Notes: a model not told the origin generated them from the sequence alone. Shown: positions 45,260 to 57,960, numbered from the stretch's first letter. The stretch: 64,000 nucleotides of DNA from Raphanus sativus (GCF_000801105.2 NC_079516.1:20063043-20127042), one strand, 5' to 3'. Program-made: numbers and translations.

Positions 45260-45355
45260 CTTCGGATGGATGTTCAAATCCAGAGTCGACAATAGCTTGG
45301 AGAAGCTTCGGCTTCAAAAGGAAGTCTCTGAATCCAGAACGGTGTATCCTAACCT
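45260..45355 (-). pseudogene. Single exon of a UAP56-type DEAD-box RNA helicase
   Basis: Minus strand after a CAG acceptor reads [31 protein letters not shown]. This is the Q-motif region of UAP56 (Arabidopsis RH15/RH56), an mRNA-export and splicing helicase, whose family sequence is [20 protein letters not shown] then [10 protein letters not shown]. Only this exon is present; the Walker A, DECD and C-terminal parts are absent. It sits near the 5' end of the Helitron in the same orientation and is best explained as transposon gene capture. Confidence 0.85.
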
Positions 45356-45639
45356 CTGCCACAAAGAGAAACAAAGGTATTAATTTTTTGAGTCCGTATG
45401 ATCTTCGATGGGAGAAGACGAAGTGTTGGAGGTTACTACGATCAATTCATCCTTAGTAGGTTTGGGTTTCTGAATGGGGTTCATTTAGGCAAAAAAAAAA
45501 AAAAATCAATTGAAGCCCATACGTAGAAGCCTATCTGACGTGTCAAAACAAAACGTTTCTGATTGGAGGATTTTTGTGTCCTACGTGGACAGTCTCACAA
45601 GGCTGCATATTCCCCTTTTATTACTTGTTTGATTAAATG

Positions 45640-46079
45640 TTAACAGCAAAAAAAAACAAACTTTTCCCTAGTCGTAGCCAGCACGCACAATCTTCTCTTT
45701 TCCTCCACCGGCGATTACATAATTCGACGGTTACTGTCACTAATCAACTTTCACTCGCAACCAGAGTCTTCACCGTTTGTGTCTCTACTCCGACGGTTTC
45801 TCTTTCTCTAGGTTCCGTCCTGAGGTAAAACTTATCGAGTATTGAGCGCTCTGCTCTGACTACTCGTCAAGTTTTTTTTTGAGGAAAGCTTTTTGAGTTG
45901 TGAAAAAAAAAAAACTACTCTTCTAGTTTAGTTATTCTTACCCTAAGCTTCTGTTTAAATTTCTTGATTTTGCATATTATTGTGTCTGCGTTACCTTTTT
46001 CATAGAATTTGTGGTTAATTATATTTCCTCCATTGATTCTTTCAGATAATTGGAAGCTGAATTGCAAGTTAAAAGAGTG
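45640..46079 (+). promoter_or_regulatory. NRPC2 5' leader with intron in the untranslated region
   Basis: Upstream of the start codon there is a CT-rich leader (about 45640-45824), a donor at GAG/GTAAAA (45825), an acceptor TTTCAG (ends 46045) and a short second leader piece to the ATG at 46080. The leader begins only a few bases after the proposed Helitron 5' end, so little native promoter may remain. Confidence 0.5.
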
Positions 46080-49000
46080 ATGACACTCAATCACGAAGAT
46101 CTTGAGTATATGTTTCTTTGTTTATTTTTGTTGGAAATATATGAATGTGCTTTCTTCTTTGTGCTATAAAATTGTATATTCATACATTTGTTCCAATTTA
46201 ACTCTTTGTATCGAAACAGCTTGACCAACGATGGTCACTTCGTCCACAAGCAAAACCTTTCAGCTCCTATCAAGTCTACAGCTGATAAGTTCCAGCTTGT
46301 TCCTGAGTTCTTGAAGGTACACACAAGACAGTAAACTTTACGACCTGGTGTGTGTCTGCAATCCTAAGTGTGTTTTTGTTTTAGGTCAGAGGACTTGTGA
46401 AGCAACACCTGGATTCATTCAATTACTTCATCAATGTCGGGATCAAAAAGATTGTTCGTGCTAATTCTCTTATTACATCCACTCTCGACCCATTGATTTA
46501 CCTAAGGTCTAAACTTTCATCTTTCTATTTTTCAGTCTTATTTGTATTTTCCACAGGCTGTCATCAATGGTTGCCTTTCAGTCCTACTCTATGTCTATAC
46601 TAAAAGATTGGGAGCTATTTTTTGGTGCAGGTTTAAGGATGTCAGAGTTGGTGAACCCTGTATTTTAAACATTAGTATGACGGAGAAAATCAATCCACAC
46701 ATGTGCCGATTAGCTGACATGACGTAATGAGCCCTTTTTATTTGCATACATCATGTTTTTATAGTTCGCTGTTTTGGAATATGATATATTTCTTCTGTCT
46801 CTTGGCTGTTTTAAATGCATTGTAACATCTTGTTTTACATTTCAGATATGCTGCTCCAATATATGTCGATATAGAATATGTTCATGGAAGCCATGGACAG
46901 ATAGCAAAAAGTGCAAAGGTAAACATAAATTTATTTATACCAAATTACTGCTGCTTATCAACAAAAGACTCAGGATGAAAATGATGTCCCTTTCACCTTT
47001 GTTTCAGGATAACTTTATTATCGGAAGGATGCCTATTATGTTGCGGAGTTGCCGCTGTGTACTACATGGAAAAGATGAAGAGGAACTTGCAAGATTGGGT
47101 TTGTATTTCACTCTTATTCCAAACCTTGCTTATTTTTGTTCATCACATTTATTGTTTTCCGTTTTGAATTCCAGGTGAGTGCCCACTTGATCCTGGAGGA
47201 TATTTTGTCATCAAAGGAACCGAGAAGGTAACATTACTTCATGCTTTGTATACATAATCTTCTTACAACTATCTCATGGATTCTATTTATTAGCTACTTG
47301 TCTGCACTTTGACTTTTGGATATCTATTGTGTTTTATATCAATCTTTAGTTCATACTAGATTGTGTGTTTATTAGGCCATCCAGCACGGTTCTGGTTCGT
47401 TCATTTTTCTGTGTGAATGAACTCGTCCCATTTTTTCATGGAATCCTTTCTTTTTCTTACATGACCTGAACCCTCTATTGATTGTGTTGGTGTTTGATAT
47501 CCATCTCAGGTGCTGTTGATACAAGAACAACTTTCGAAGAACAGAATCATTATTGATTCTGATAAAAAGGGGAAGTAAGTGATCTCTTTATTTATCCAGT
47601 CCTTGTTGTATTGATGGCAAGCATCCCCATAACTATTACTAACTGTCAAGCCAAATAATTTGTTATAGTTACATTCTTTGCTGATTCTCTATGTTACTGC
47701 TTGTTCCCAGCATAAATGCATCTGTCACAAGCAGCACTGAGATGACGAAAAGCAAAACAGTTATTCAGATGGATAAGGAGAAAATATATTTATGTCTACA
47801 TCAATTTGTAAAAAAGGTGAAGATACATCATCACGTCCTTCTCTGTAATTGTAGATCTTCCAGGATTGGACTATTTTCTGAGCATGTATTTTGTCATAGA
47901 TTCCAATTATAATCGTCCTCAAAGCTATGGGAATGGAGAGCGACCAAGAGATCGTACAAATGGTTGGAAGGGATCCCCGTTTTAGCTCATCACTACTACC
48001 CTCGATGGAGGCAAGTATTATGGCCACATACTTTTGCTTCCATGTCTTTTTGTTCAATCTGTGGGTTCTGTTGAGCCTTGATCTGTGGAGTGTAATATTT
48101 ATCCCTTGAAAGGCTTATTTAATTTCAGGAGTGTATTAGTGAAGGCGTGACTACACGACAAGAAGCACTGGACTATCTTGAGGCAAAGGTGCTGTATTTT
48201 AGTCCTCTTAGAGATTTGTTCAAAAAATTTCCTGTTGAATGATTCACATATTGTCCACTTAAAGAGTTACCTAGAAAACAGAATATATTTTACTGCCCTG
48301 TTTAAAAGAGCTCTTTCTAGTGTTTTAAAAGGGCCATAGCTCGTTTCTATCATTATCGAAAAGATATATATATATACAGACTTTTGTGGTTATAGTTAGT
48401 TGCATCCATTTCATTTTTGATGTAACGAGGGAAATAAACACCCACTGAAGAAAAGAATAGACTATCCTTTTAACAGTAGTTTCTGATTTTTGTCAATTTG
48501 CGGCAAGATTGACTGACATATTCTCTTATTTATTAATTTCTGTAGGTGAAGAAATCATCGTATGGACCTCCCGAAAAGGTTTTTATTCTTTACTCCGCTA
48601 TTTAACTCCTAGTTCAACTTCAGACAGATGGATAAAATTTGAATATGAAAGCTTTCTTCCTTAGTAAAAAATGTCACATTGTATATTTACATGATCTGTT
48701 AGGATGGCAAAGCTCTATATATTCTCAGAGCTGTATTCCTTGCACACGTACCTGTAAGTAAAGTACCTCAACTTCTTTTGGTTCTTGATATTTTAGCATT
48801 TGCTTACTGATTGCTATAATCCCCTTAAGGTGCGTGACAACAATTATCGCCAAAAATGTTTCTATGTTGGGGTGATGTTGAGACGAATGATTGAAGCAAT
48901 GTTAAACAAAGATGCCATGGATGATAAGGTAATACCGTAACCCTTATGTCTGGAGAAGTTCTTTTCTGTACATGTGGAATATATTTGAGTTCTGCTTATT

Positions 49001-52000
49001 TACTTTTAGGATTACTGCTATATGACATGTTAGATTACCCAAAGTTGACAAGTTACTAACAGGGAGGAACATACTGAATTAGCTTACAAAATGTCACTAC
49101 TATTTTAGACTTAAGTGATAATGATGGCTGACTTGTTAGTCTACAAACTGAGAAAAAACTAAGGATGATCTGGAGACAAGTCGTATTTTAATCCGACAAA
49201 TTCATATTGCTTGTATCTATGTTCTCAAATGTGTCTTCATGTAGGATTATGTTGGCAACAAGCGGTTGGAGTTATCTGGGCAACTAATATCTCTTCTCTT
49301 TGAGGTATCACTGTAACTTATCACCATAAGCAGTATTTTCTTGTGTGTACTCTAGTCCTTACCTTCGGGTTTCCTCCTTAACGGTGCTACAGGACTTGTT
49401 CAAAACAATGACCACTGAGGCCATTAAAAAAGTAGATGGTATCCTTCAAAAACCTACCCGGGCAAGCCGTTTTGATTTTTCACAAGTAAGTGTAGAAATA
49501 TACCGCCTTGCTAGTTCATCTCTTGCTTTAGCTATGAACCGGTCTTCTTTCGTAGTTCTGAAGTAAGTAAAACGTATTGCTATTTTGAGTAGGCTCATAC
49601 TGGGTTGTTGTTAGCTATAAGTGTTAATGCTATTATGTCGATTGGCAATTGCTTTATCAACTTACATCTCCCTTCTGTATTCCGCTACTACTTGAATTGC
49701 TACAGTTAGGATATTTACTGTTCTGTGTAGCTTTTGGCCTAGGAAAACACATGGACGGAATCGATTTTTAGAAATAGTTACTTTAATGAAACAAACTGAT
49801 CGTACAACTTCAATTTTCTTTGGTGATGTGCTTGTAGTGTCTTACTGGGGAGAAGAATCATAATATATCTTTTGGACTAGAAAGAACCCTTTCAACGGGA
49901 AACTTCGATATTAAAAGGTTCAGAATGCATAGGAAAGGCATGACACAGGTCAGTCTCACTCTCTCTCAGTCTCACTCTCTCTTTACACATCTGTGTGTGT
50001 ATCTAGCCTCATTCATACTTCAGTGTTCTTAAAGAAATCTTTTGATATAGGTTTTAACAAGGTTATCTTTTATTGGGAGCATGGGGTTCATTACGAAAAT
50101 TTCGCCACAGTTCGAAAAGTCTAGAAAAGTCAGTGGGCCTAGATCTTTGCAACCCAGCCAGGTAATGAATGCTGTATTTATAAGCCTATGAGAATTACTG
50201 CTTCTCTTTGAACTCTCATTTAGTATGATATTTTGCATTGTGATTTGCTCTATAAGTGGGGCATGCTCTGTCCATGTGATACCCCAGAAGGCGAAGCTTG
50301 TGGTCTTGTCAAGAACTTAGCGTTAATGACTCATGTCACAACGGATATAGAGGAAGGCCCATTGATAGCTATGGTATGTGGTTGCTATTTTATCAACTTT
50401 GAGTCAATTTAGTCACATTAATCGCCTTTGCTATGGCTTGAGAGTGATACCTCCGGAATCACTATACCCTTCTCATTATCTTTGGCTAGTTATCTGGTTC
50501 TGAATCCTTATATTTTAATGGATTTTTCCGGAAACAGTGCTACAAATTGGGTGTCACAGATCTGGAAGTACTATCAGCAGAGGAGCTGCATACTCCAGAC
50601 TCATATTTGGTCATATTCAATGGGCTAATAATTGGCAAACATAGAAGGCCACAGGTACCTTTTTCTACAAATACACGGATGCACTGAGCATTTTACACAT
50701 CTTTGCACCTCTTCACTAGCTTTTATTGTTTCAGTACTTCGCCAATTCTCTTAGAAGGCTGCGTAGAGCTGGCAAAATTGGGGAGTTCGTCAGTGTGTTC
50801 ATAAACGAAAAGCAGGTAGTTCCTCCAGTTTTCATTTTTTATTTTATTTTTTTGGTAATCCAAGTATTTCAAATGCACGTTATAGCTTGGAATTAAGATT
50901 AAGATTTCTGAATTAAAATAGACTCAGGAAGCTACATAAATATATTCGTAGAGTCTTCAGCAGCCTCCTTTGAGTAATTCTCAGAGTAGAAATACAGTTG
51001 AGGAGTAGTGATTTCATTTAGAATACTACAAACTCATTTAGATTACTACAAACTCATAGATTGAGAAAGGATTATTCCCTAAATCTCTGCCAAGTTTTTC
51101 TCTTGAATACACAAATGTTAACTGGGACTGACTCCGAAGAATTTTTTTTAATCAGCATTGTGTTTATGTTGCTTCTGATGGGGGACGGGTGTGTCGTCCA
51201 CTTGTTATAGTCGATAGTGGAGTATCAAGAGTTAAACAATACCACATGAAGGAATTACAGGTACATCTGTTTAACTCTCCCAGATTCATGCATACTTGAC
51301 TGAGTGGTATAAGTTAAAGACATCGGTTTGACTAATTTGTGTTTCCTTTAAGGATGGTGTTCGCACTTTTGATGACTTTATTCGTGAAGGTTTGATCGAG
51401 TATCTTGATGTCAATGAGGAAAACAATGCATTGGTTCGTGCCAGTCTTCGTCTTTTCTAGATGTATTATATTCTATTGCACCATATGCAGTCGAAAATCA
51501 TCACTGTTACCTTTCCTTGTTTTTAGATTGCTTTATACGAAGGTGGCCCCAAGGAAATGAAAGACACAACCCACATTGAGATTGAACCATTCACCATCTT
51601 AGGTGTTGTTGCTGGTCTTATCCCCTACCCTCACCATAATCAGTCACCTAGAAATACGTATCAGGTTTGTGTGCCTAGACATTCTAACATAAGAAGCAGA
51701 AATTTCTGTGGTTTGCATCGGGTTAATAGTCCTGTTACATCGCGTGCAGTGTGCTATGGGAAAACAAGCTATGGGAAATATTGCTTACAACCAGGCAAGC
51801 CCACTTATACTCTCCATATCATTTCTTTGAGGCAATCACTAGCCTCTGTCTAATCCATTGCACCCTGTTCTACCATATCTTGCTTTCTCTCAGGCATTGA
51901 CTTTTACTTTTACAATCTGTGTATATAGTTAAACCGGATGGACTCATTGCTTTACCTATTGGTGTATCCTCAGCGACCTCTGTTGACAACAAGGACCATT

Positions 52001-54852
52001 GAATTGGTAAAGTGTATTCTCTCTAATAGGAATGGATTAATAATCTGGCACTAATAAAAAAATATGCTTGTTAACAGGTTGGATACGATAAACTAGGAGC
52101 AGGTCAAAATGCAACAGTTGCTGTTATGAGTAATACTGGATACGACATTGAGGATGCAATAGTGATGAACAAAGCTTCCTTGGATCGTGGTTTTGGCCGC
52201 TGCATTGTTATGAAAACGTATGTTGGATTTCTCTTTTGAGGCAAAAGTCGGTTCCCTTTAGATACCGTCTCTTACACTAACTATTATTGCTTCTCACGTT
52301 TGTGAAACAGAATTGTTGCTACTTGCCAGAAGTATGGTAACGATGCAGTAGACAGAATACTCAGGCCACAACGAACAGGTCCAGACGCTGAAAAGATGCA
52401 GGTAGTACATATCTCCTTTTTGCTTTTTTAATATTGTTCCTTTTTTCTTTCTCAAAATAGAGACTTAATTAGCAAAAGTTTGAATCTGCATAGAAGTTAT
52501 GACATTACTGGCAGAAACTCTACAAGATGTTCTTATTACATTCCTATTCCGTACTTTGCATCTGCTAATACATGTTGGATATGTTTTCATGGTGACTATT
52601 GTTTTTCCTTTTAGATACTGGATGATGATGGAATCGCTTCTCCAGGGGAAATTATTAGACCGAATGATGTCTATATAAATAAGCAAGTCCCTGTGGACAC
52701 AAGAAATAACGTTACATCTCAGCAATCGGATAGGTATCCCACTAACTTTCCCCCACTTATATGATGATCATGGTTGTTTCTTATAACTCTAAAGCCAAGC
52801 TGACAATATTTTGTGCAATTTTATTCAGTCAATATCGTCCGGCCAGAGAGTATTTTAAAGGTCCTGAAGGGGAAACGCAAGTGGTCGGTAGAGTTGCTCT
52901 ATGTTCTGACAAGAACGGCAATTTATGCATAAAATATAACATCCGGCATACTCGTCGGCCAGAGGTGAGAAATTTTACGTTCAGTACTGTTTTCTTTCCA
53001 GGCGTCATGTTCTACAGTGTTTAATCGAGTCTTGGTGTCCTCTTATCTAGCTTGGAGACAAGTTCAGCAGTAGGCATGGGCAGAAAGGTGTATGTGGTAC
53101 AATCGTTCAGCAGGAAGATTTTCCATTTTCTGAGCGTGGAATTTGCCCTGATTTGATCATGAACCCACATGGGTTTCCAAGGTTAGAAAATATTCTTCAT
53201 AGCCCCAACTATTAAACAAATAATGTGGTTCTATCAGTTAGGAAAAGTTCGTTTTCTGTAGTGGTACCCAACTTGAAACGTTTATGTTAAATCCCTTTAG
53301 TTCAAACATGTGAAGTGTCATTTGAAGTTTTTGATTACTTGAGATCTGTATTATATAACTGGCGCCGTTTATAAAAACGTTGTTCTTGTCACAGTCGTAT
53401 GACAGTAGGTAAGATGATAGAACTCCTTGGAAGCAAGGCTGGGGTGTCTTCAGGTAGATATCATTATGGTAGTGCTTTTGGAGAAGAAAGTGGTCACGCT
53501 GACAAGGTTGAGGAAATAAGGTACAGTTCTTCTTAGTGTCTGTTGAAACTTTTTGTTTTGGCATTTAATGTCGTCGTATGTTGCATCATTTCAGCAAGAC
53601 CCTTGTTAAGCATGGCTTTTCCTACAGTGGGAAGGACTTGTTATACTCAGGTACTGCTTTATGATTCTTCACAACATTTCAGAATGTGCAATTATTATAT
53701 GTTAGTGTCGGTTATTATATTCTTTGAATAAAATAAGTCGTTTAGATTCACTGAAATTGAACAAATGACAAATGAGATCCAAACTTTTTACTCCAAAGCC
53801 ATATAGGGTTCATGATTCTTTCTTTGTACATCATACCTGACGATCTAGTTGAGAGTCTCGCAGGTCTCAGTGGTGAGCCATTGCAGACATACGTCTTTAT
53901 GGGACCAATATATTACCAGAAATTGAAACATATGGTGAGGTTCCTCTAACCTCTTCAAACATAGAGTTGTTTGGTTTGTCGGGAAAATAACATTATAGCT
54001 GCTTTTTTGTACTTATGTTTTTGAATAGGTCCTGGACAAAATGCATGCACGAGGGAGTGGACCCCGTGTGATGATGACAAGACAGCCAACTGAAGGAAAA
54101 TCTAAAAATGGAGGTAAGTTGATATGTCACTATTAGTGGTTTTCCGTTTAATAATTAGCTTTGAAGTTTTCCTGTTTTGTATGTTCCCTCTGGATTTAAC
54201 CATGAGTTGTAGTTTTCTCAACTGTATCGCTAATGCTGTCACAGGCTTACGAGTGGGAGAGATGGAACGAGATTGCCTTATTGCTTATGGAGCCAGCATG
54301 TTGATCTATGAGCGGCTCATGCTTTCTAGTGATCCTTTTGAAGTTCAGGTAGTATATTATTCCAGCATTGTATGAAAGATAAATATATTTGTGGATACAC
54401 TAACAAACGTTTTTAAAGTGCAGGTTTGCAGAGCTTGCGGTTTATTGGGATATTACGATTACAAGCTGAAGAAAGCAGTCTGTTCAACATGTAAGAATGG
54501 TGATAGCATTGCTACTATGAAACTCCCTTACGCATGCAAGCTCCTCTTCCAGGTAAAAACACTGTTCTTTTCTTTGCCTGTCATCCACATTCGTAAATGA
54601 TAAGATAATTTTGAACCTTTGGATACGAAATGAAATTTCTAACTGAAATTAGTAAAGAAGCTGTGGTGTTTTTAGTTTTACTGGTGTGGTATTTGATGAG
54701 TCTATCTCCACTCACTCAGAGCTATACTCTCTTTACAGTTTTCTTCTGGCTTGTTTCGGTTGTCTGAACTCTTTTTCTCTCTGCTTTATACATGGTTACA
54801 GGAACTCCAGTCGATGAATGTTGTTCCCCGTCTGAAACTCGTGGAGTCTTAA
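46080..54852 (+). CDS. NRPC2: RNA polymerase III second-largest subunit
   Basis: Thirty-eight coding exons trace in frame to 1151 residues: 46080-46105, 46220-46316, 46385-46506, 46631-46723, 46846-46918, 47008-47098, 47175-47227, 47510-47574, 47711-47816, 47900-48010, 48129-48188, 48546-48578, 48703-48753, 48830-48928, 49245-49304, 49393-49485, 49838-49948, 50051-50161, 50257-50373, 50538-50654, 50735-50815, 51156-51260, 51353-51433, 51527-51664, 51750-51794, 51929-52006, 52078-52217, 52311-52401, 52615-52733, 52829-52964, 53051-53181, 53395-53520, 53595-53650, 53864-53934, 54029-54113, 54245-54348, 54424-54552, 54802-54852. Landmarks: [11 protein letters not shown] lobe, [30 protein letters not shown] (active-site region), [13 protein letters not shown] and the C-terminal zinc site CRACG...CSTCK. 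It forms half of the Pol III catalytic cleft making tRNA and 5S rRNA in the nucleus. Two introns use GC donors. Relative to Arabidopsis NRPC2 (At5g45140) as recalled, an acidic loop after IALYE is about nine residues shorter. Confidence 0.95.
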
Positions 54853-55200
54853 TCTCAAGGGAATGTTGTCAAAAACTCCGAAGAAGGTTTTACTTTTGTA
54901 ATAATATCGTTGGCTTTTGATATTCTAATGTTCACCTCTGAGGTTGGATCATATTAGTTTAGATATTCTGCAATTTTGTTCTCCTAATATATAGAAGCGA
55001 CCACACGCTCATAAGTTGTAATATCTAATTACAAATGAGAATCCAAACTGCTTCAAATACAAGTATCTTTCGATTGGAAACACATCTTTTTATACACTCT
55101 TGTTGTCAATGCAAGCAAAGTAAAGCGACAACGTTAAGACAATCTGAAGAAAACACATAAGAGTCTCGGTGTTTCTTTCTACAGTGACTAACCCCTCTCT
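54853..55200. other. NRPC2 3' flank
   Basis: 3' untranslated region of NRPC2 converging on the Rab remnant; no other feature. Confidence 0.5.
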
Positions 55201-55636
55201 TAAGACAACATGATGAACTCACTGCAGTAGCTGCTGGGTTTGAGCAAGAAAAGGGGGAAAGGAACTAGCCGAAAGCAACATATTTCTTTTGGAATTGGTT
55301 GCTTGAATGTAAGAAAGACCCACCGATCTCATAGAATATGTCTTTGACATTTGTTGCAGTCTTGGCCGAGGTTTCCACGAAGAAAAGGCTCTTCTCTTGT
55401 GCGTACGTCTCTGCCTCCTGCAGATGAGACAAAAATAATATATAACTATCATGAGCTACTTAAAAACACAATTCGGAAATGCAAAAGCTGATTCCATCAC
55501 TCGATTCTCTGTCCCAAAGTGTGTGGTAAATCCCATCAAATCAGACAGAAGCGGGGAGGAAGAGTATAGGTTTACCTCCGCAGACACTTTCCTTGCATCT
55601 AATAAATCAGTTTTGTTTCCAGCGAGAGCCAGGTAT
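55201..55636 (-). pseudogene. RABF2A: RABF2 (RHA1-type) Rab5 GTPase, 3' remnant
   Basis: Minus strand. An exon at 55636-55576 reads YLALAGNKTDLLDARKVSAE (guanine-binding NKxD as NKTD). After an intron, the next exon (about 55420-55309) reads EAETYAQEKSLFFVETSAKT ATNVKDIFYEI (the ETSAK guanine motif). Near the end, ATAVSSSCCL and a stop at 55201 match the C-terminal prenylated tail of RHA1/ARA7. Sequence between (KRLPRVQP-type) is deleted, and the exons with the P-loop, effector and DTAGQE motifs are not found upstream. It cannot be a working GTPase. In Arabidopsis RHA1 (At5g45130) is next to NRPC2 (At5g45140), so this is the old neighbour, decayed. Confidence 0.88.
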
Positions 55637-55639
55637 CTG

Positions 55640-57870
55640 AATCTCTTGTATAGTATAAAAGTATAGTATAAAAGTATATACCAAACTATTAAAAACAAAA
55701 AGGTTGCATGCAGTTGGAATGTTTTGGGTTAGTAAGTAATTTTAATGTTGTAAGACTAACTACCAAACCCTCTTTTATTTAAACTGAACCTAATCAAACC
55801 ACATTCAACCTGTACTACAGTTTCATGTTGAGTTCTTCAGACCATCTCTTAAAGAAGACGGTGAGGATGAAGCAGAAAGACAAGACAGTGTAATCTTAGA
55901 CTCTTTGTCTTGGCTATATATACGCCTTTTGGACATCATCTTTAAGCTCTCTATATCTCATTCTCTTCAATCTTCTCTCCTATGGAGATCCCTTCTCAAT
56001 TTGTAGACCATCCAGAAGGTACTCCTCCATGTACTTATCTAGAACCTCTGAACCATATGGAAAGTACCTACGACCGGTCTCTGCATTGTGAAACGTGTAA
56101 TGAAGTCAGGCAAGAGAAGACGAACAAAAGAAGACCAAAGCTTTAGAGCTTCAATACGAGTAAGAAATCTCTTGGTTTGCATATGAGGAGTTTCGTTTAA
56201 GTCAACCTGACTCAAGTTTTCAGTTAACCCATTTGAAGGTGGTGGAAGACCAGTGAACTCACTTGTACCTTCTAATGGAAGGTGGTGGAAGACCAGTGAA
56301 CTCACTTGTACCTTTTAATGGTTTCTGACATATCACCATTGACAGTGTTGATTTCTGATATATTACACCGTGGACAATGACAATTTTAATATATTGTTAC
56401 TGACTGGGGGTTTTCTTTTTGACATTTCTTCGATCACAGTTTTAGATATATCATCGATTACAATTCGATGAGTTGGAGATTTCAACATTTTACTCTCATC
56501 GTCAGTGTGGTGATATTTTTACAAAAATCTTCATCTTCATTAGTGATATGTCAGAAATTGTTATTGTCAACAATGATATGTGAGAATTTTTTTTAAATTG
56601 TTTTTCTGTATTTTTGTAGTTTTCAATCTTTTCTTTTACTTATTAATTTTTTAAAAATATTTAGAGTTTTTTTGTGAATTTTTTTAATTTTTATTTCATT
56701 TCTATAGTTTATGTATTTTTATTTTTAATTGATTATATGATATCTTTTAAAAAGCACTATATCATCGTTTTTACCAGTACTAATTATTTTTGGATGATGA
56801 ATAAATAAGTAAGATTTAAGGTTTTTTTAAATACAAATGTCACTTAAATTATTTAGTAAATGCACAGTTTGATTCAAGATTTCTGTATGCCGACCTGTAT
56901 ATAAACAAATGATGATCTATGAAAATCAATATTAAAAGGTATTTAAAAAAAAATTAAAATGCTAATGAAAACGGCATAATATATCTCATTTCGATATTTT
57001 AAAAATGTTGATGAAAACGGCAGAATATATCTCATTTTTGATATTTTATGTATGATATGAAACACTAATACGAGTTGACTAAATCTAACGTGTATATATG
57101 GAAAGCTAATATTACATGTTGACCAAGTTAAGATAACCTGACAATTTGAGAAACAATCCTTACAAGTGAATATGTTATGATTTTTTAAAAAATGTAAATC
57201 GAGTTCTTAATATGGAATAGTATCTTCGTTTTAAAACATAAATATTATATTTATCATAAACACACACAAAAACAGAAAACAATGACATATAGTAGAACAT
57301 CTAAAAATTAATACTCGAAAAATTAATAATTTATATAAATCAATAATTTATCGATTTTTAATTTAGGCCGGTTTAATATTTGACACAAATTGATAAAATA
57401 ATAAGTTAATATTTTTGATAAAATTCTGTATAAATATATGATCCGATCAAAATTATAAATTAATAATTTATATGTATATATTTTATATAAGTGAGAACAT
57501 ATTATTATAATGTTTGTTTTATATTCACAATGTAATTATCTTTATATTTTCTTAACACTTAATATATTTTTGATTGAAATCTAGTAATACTATATCTAAA
57601 ACCATATCTAAATTCTATGCAATATATATTATATACAGCATATAATATAATAAACTTAATACAAATTTCAAATTTCAAAAAAGAACAATTAATGTCTATA
57701 CATTAAAATCAAATATTTTTTTATCTTACAATAAATATATCTTAAAATAATAGTTCTAAATAAAGAAATTTTTGTAAATTAATATCTTTATAAATTAGTT
57801 AAGTTGCAAAGTCACAAAATTATTAATTAATAGAGGTTTTACTGTATAAGAAAAGAGAATATATCATTTA
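55640..57870. other. Intergenic, AT-rich, no gene recognised
   Basis: A minus-strand open frame at 56039-56305 (88 codons, with VDLNETP) has no recognised homology and partly overlaps a tandem repeat, so I do not call it a gene. The rest from 56.6 kb is highly AT-rich. Confidence 0.45.
56235..56320. repeat. 43-bp tandem duplication
   Basis: GAAGGTGGTGGAAGACCAGT plus GAACTCACTTGTACCTT(C/T)TAATG occurs twice in direct succession with one difference. Confidence 0.92.
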
Positions 57871-57872
57871 CT

Positions 57873-57887
57873 ATATATATATATATA
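57873..57887 (+). promoter_or_regulatory. TATA box of PMEI gene 1
   Basis: TATATATATATATAA tract about 75-90 bp before the ATG at 57961; a usual TATA to short-leader distance. Confidence 0.5.
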
Positions 57888-57960
57888 ACATCCTCGGTGA
57901 ATCACAAAGTAAACATCATATTCAGCAATCCTGATCATCTCTCACAAAGAAAACAAAAAC

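Larger units (their letters stand above)
42699..45632 (-). mobile_element. Helitron carrying gene fragments, upstream of NRPC2
   Basis: Minus-strand element. 3' end: hairpin CCGCCC GTA GGGCGG (42725-42711 read on the minus strand), CCAACCC, CTAG (42702-42699), then T. Probable 5' end: TCAAACAAGTAATAAAAGGG at 45632, preceded by A on that strand, followed by CACGTAGGACACAAAAATCC, sequence commonly seen at Helitron 5' ends. Length about 2.93 kb, like its relative at 21482-24331. It holds spliced-gene-like pieces in its own orientation, including a UAP56 exon. No Rep/helicase. The 5' end is inference; the 3' end is firm. Confidence 0.75.

Noticed and set aside
46397..54600. Many short plus-strand frames suggesting NRPC2 is a pseudogene
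   Set aside because: They are exons extended into introns; with splice sites applied all 38 exons join in frame.
56039..56305. 88-codon minus-strand frame with VDLNETP (EAR-like)
   Set aside because: No homology recognised, partly made of a tandem repeat, no promoter or splice context; motif alone is weak.
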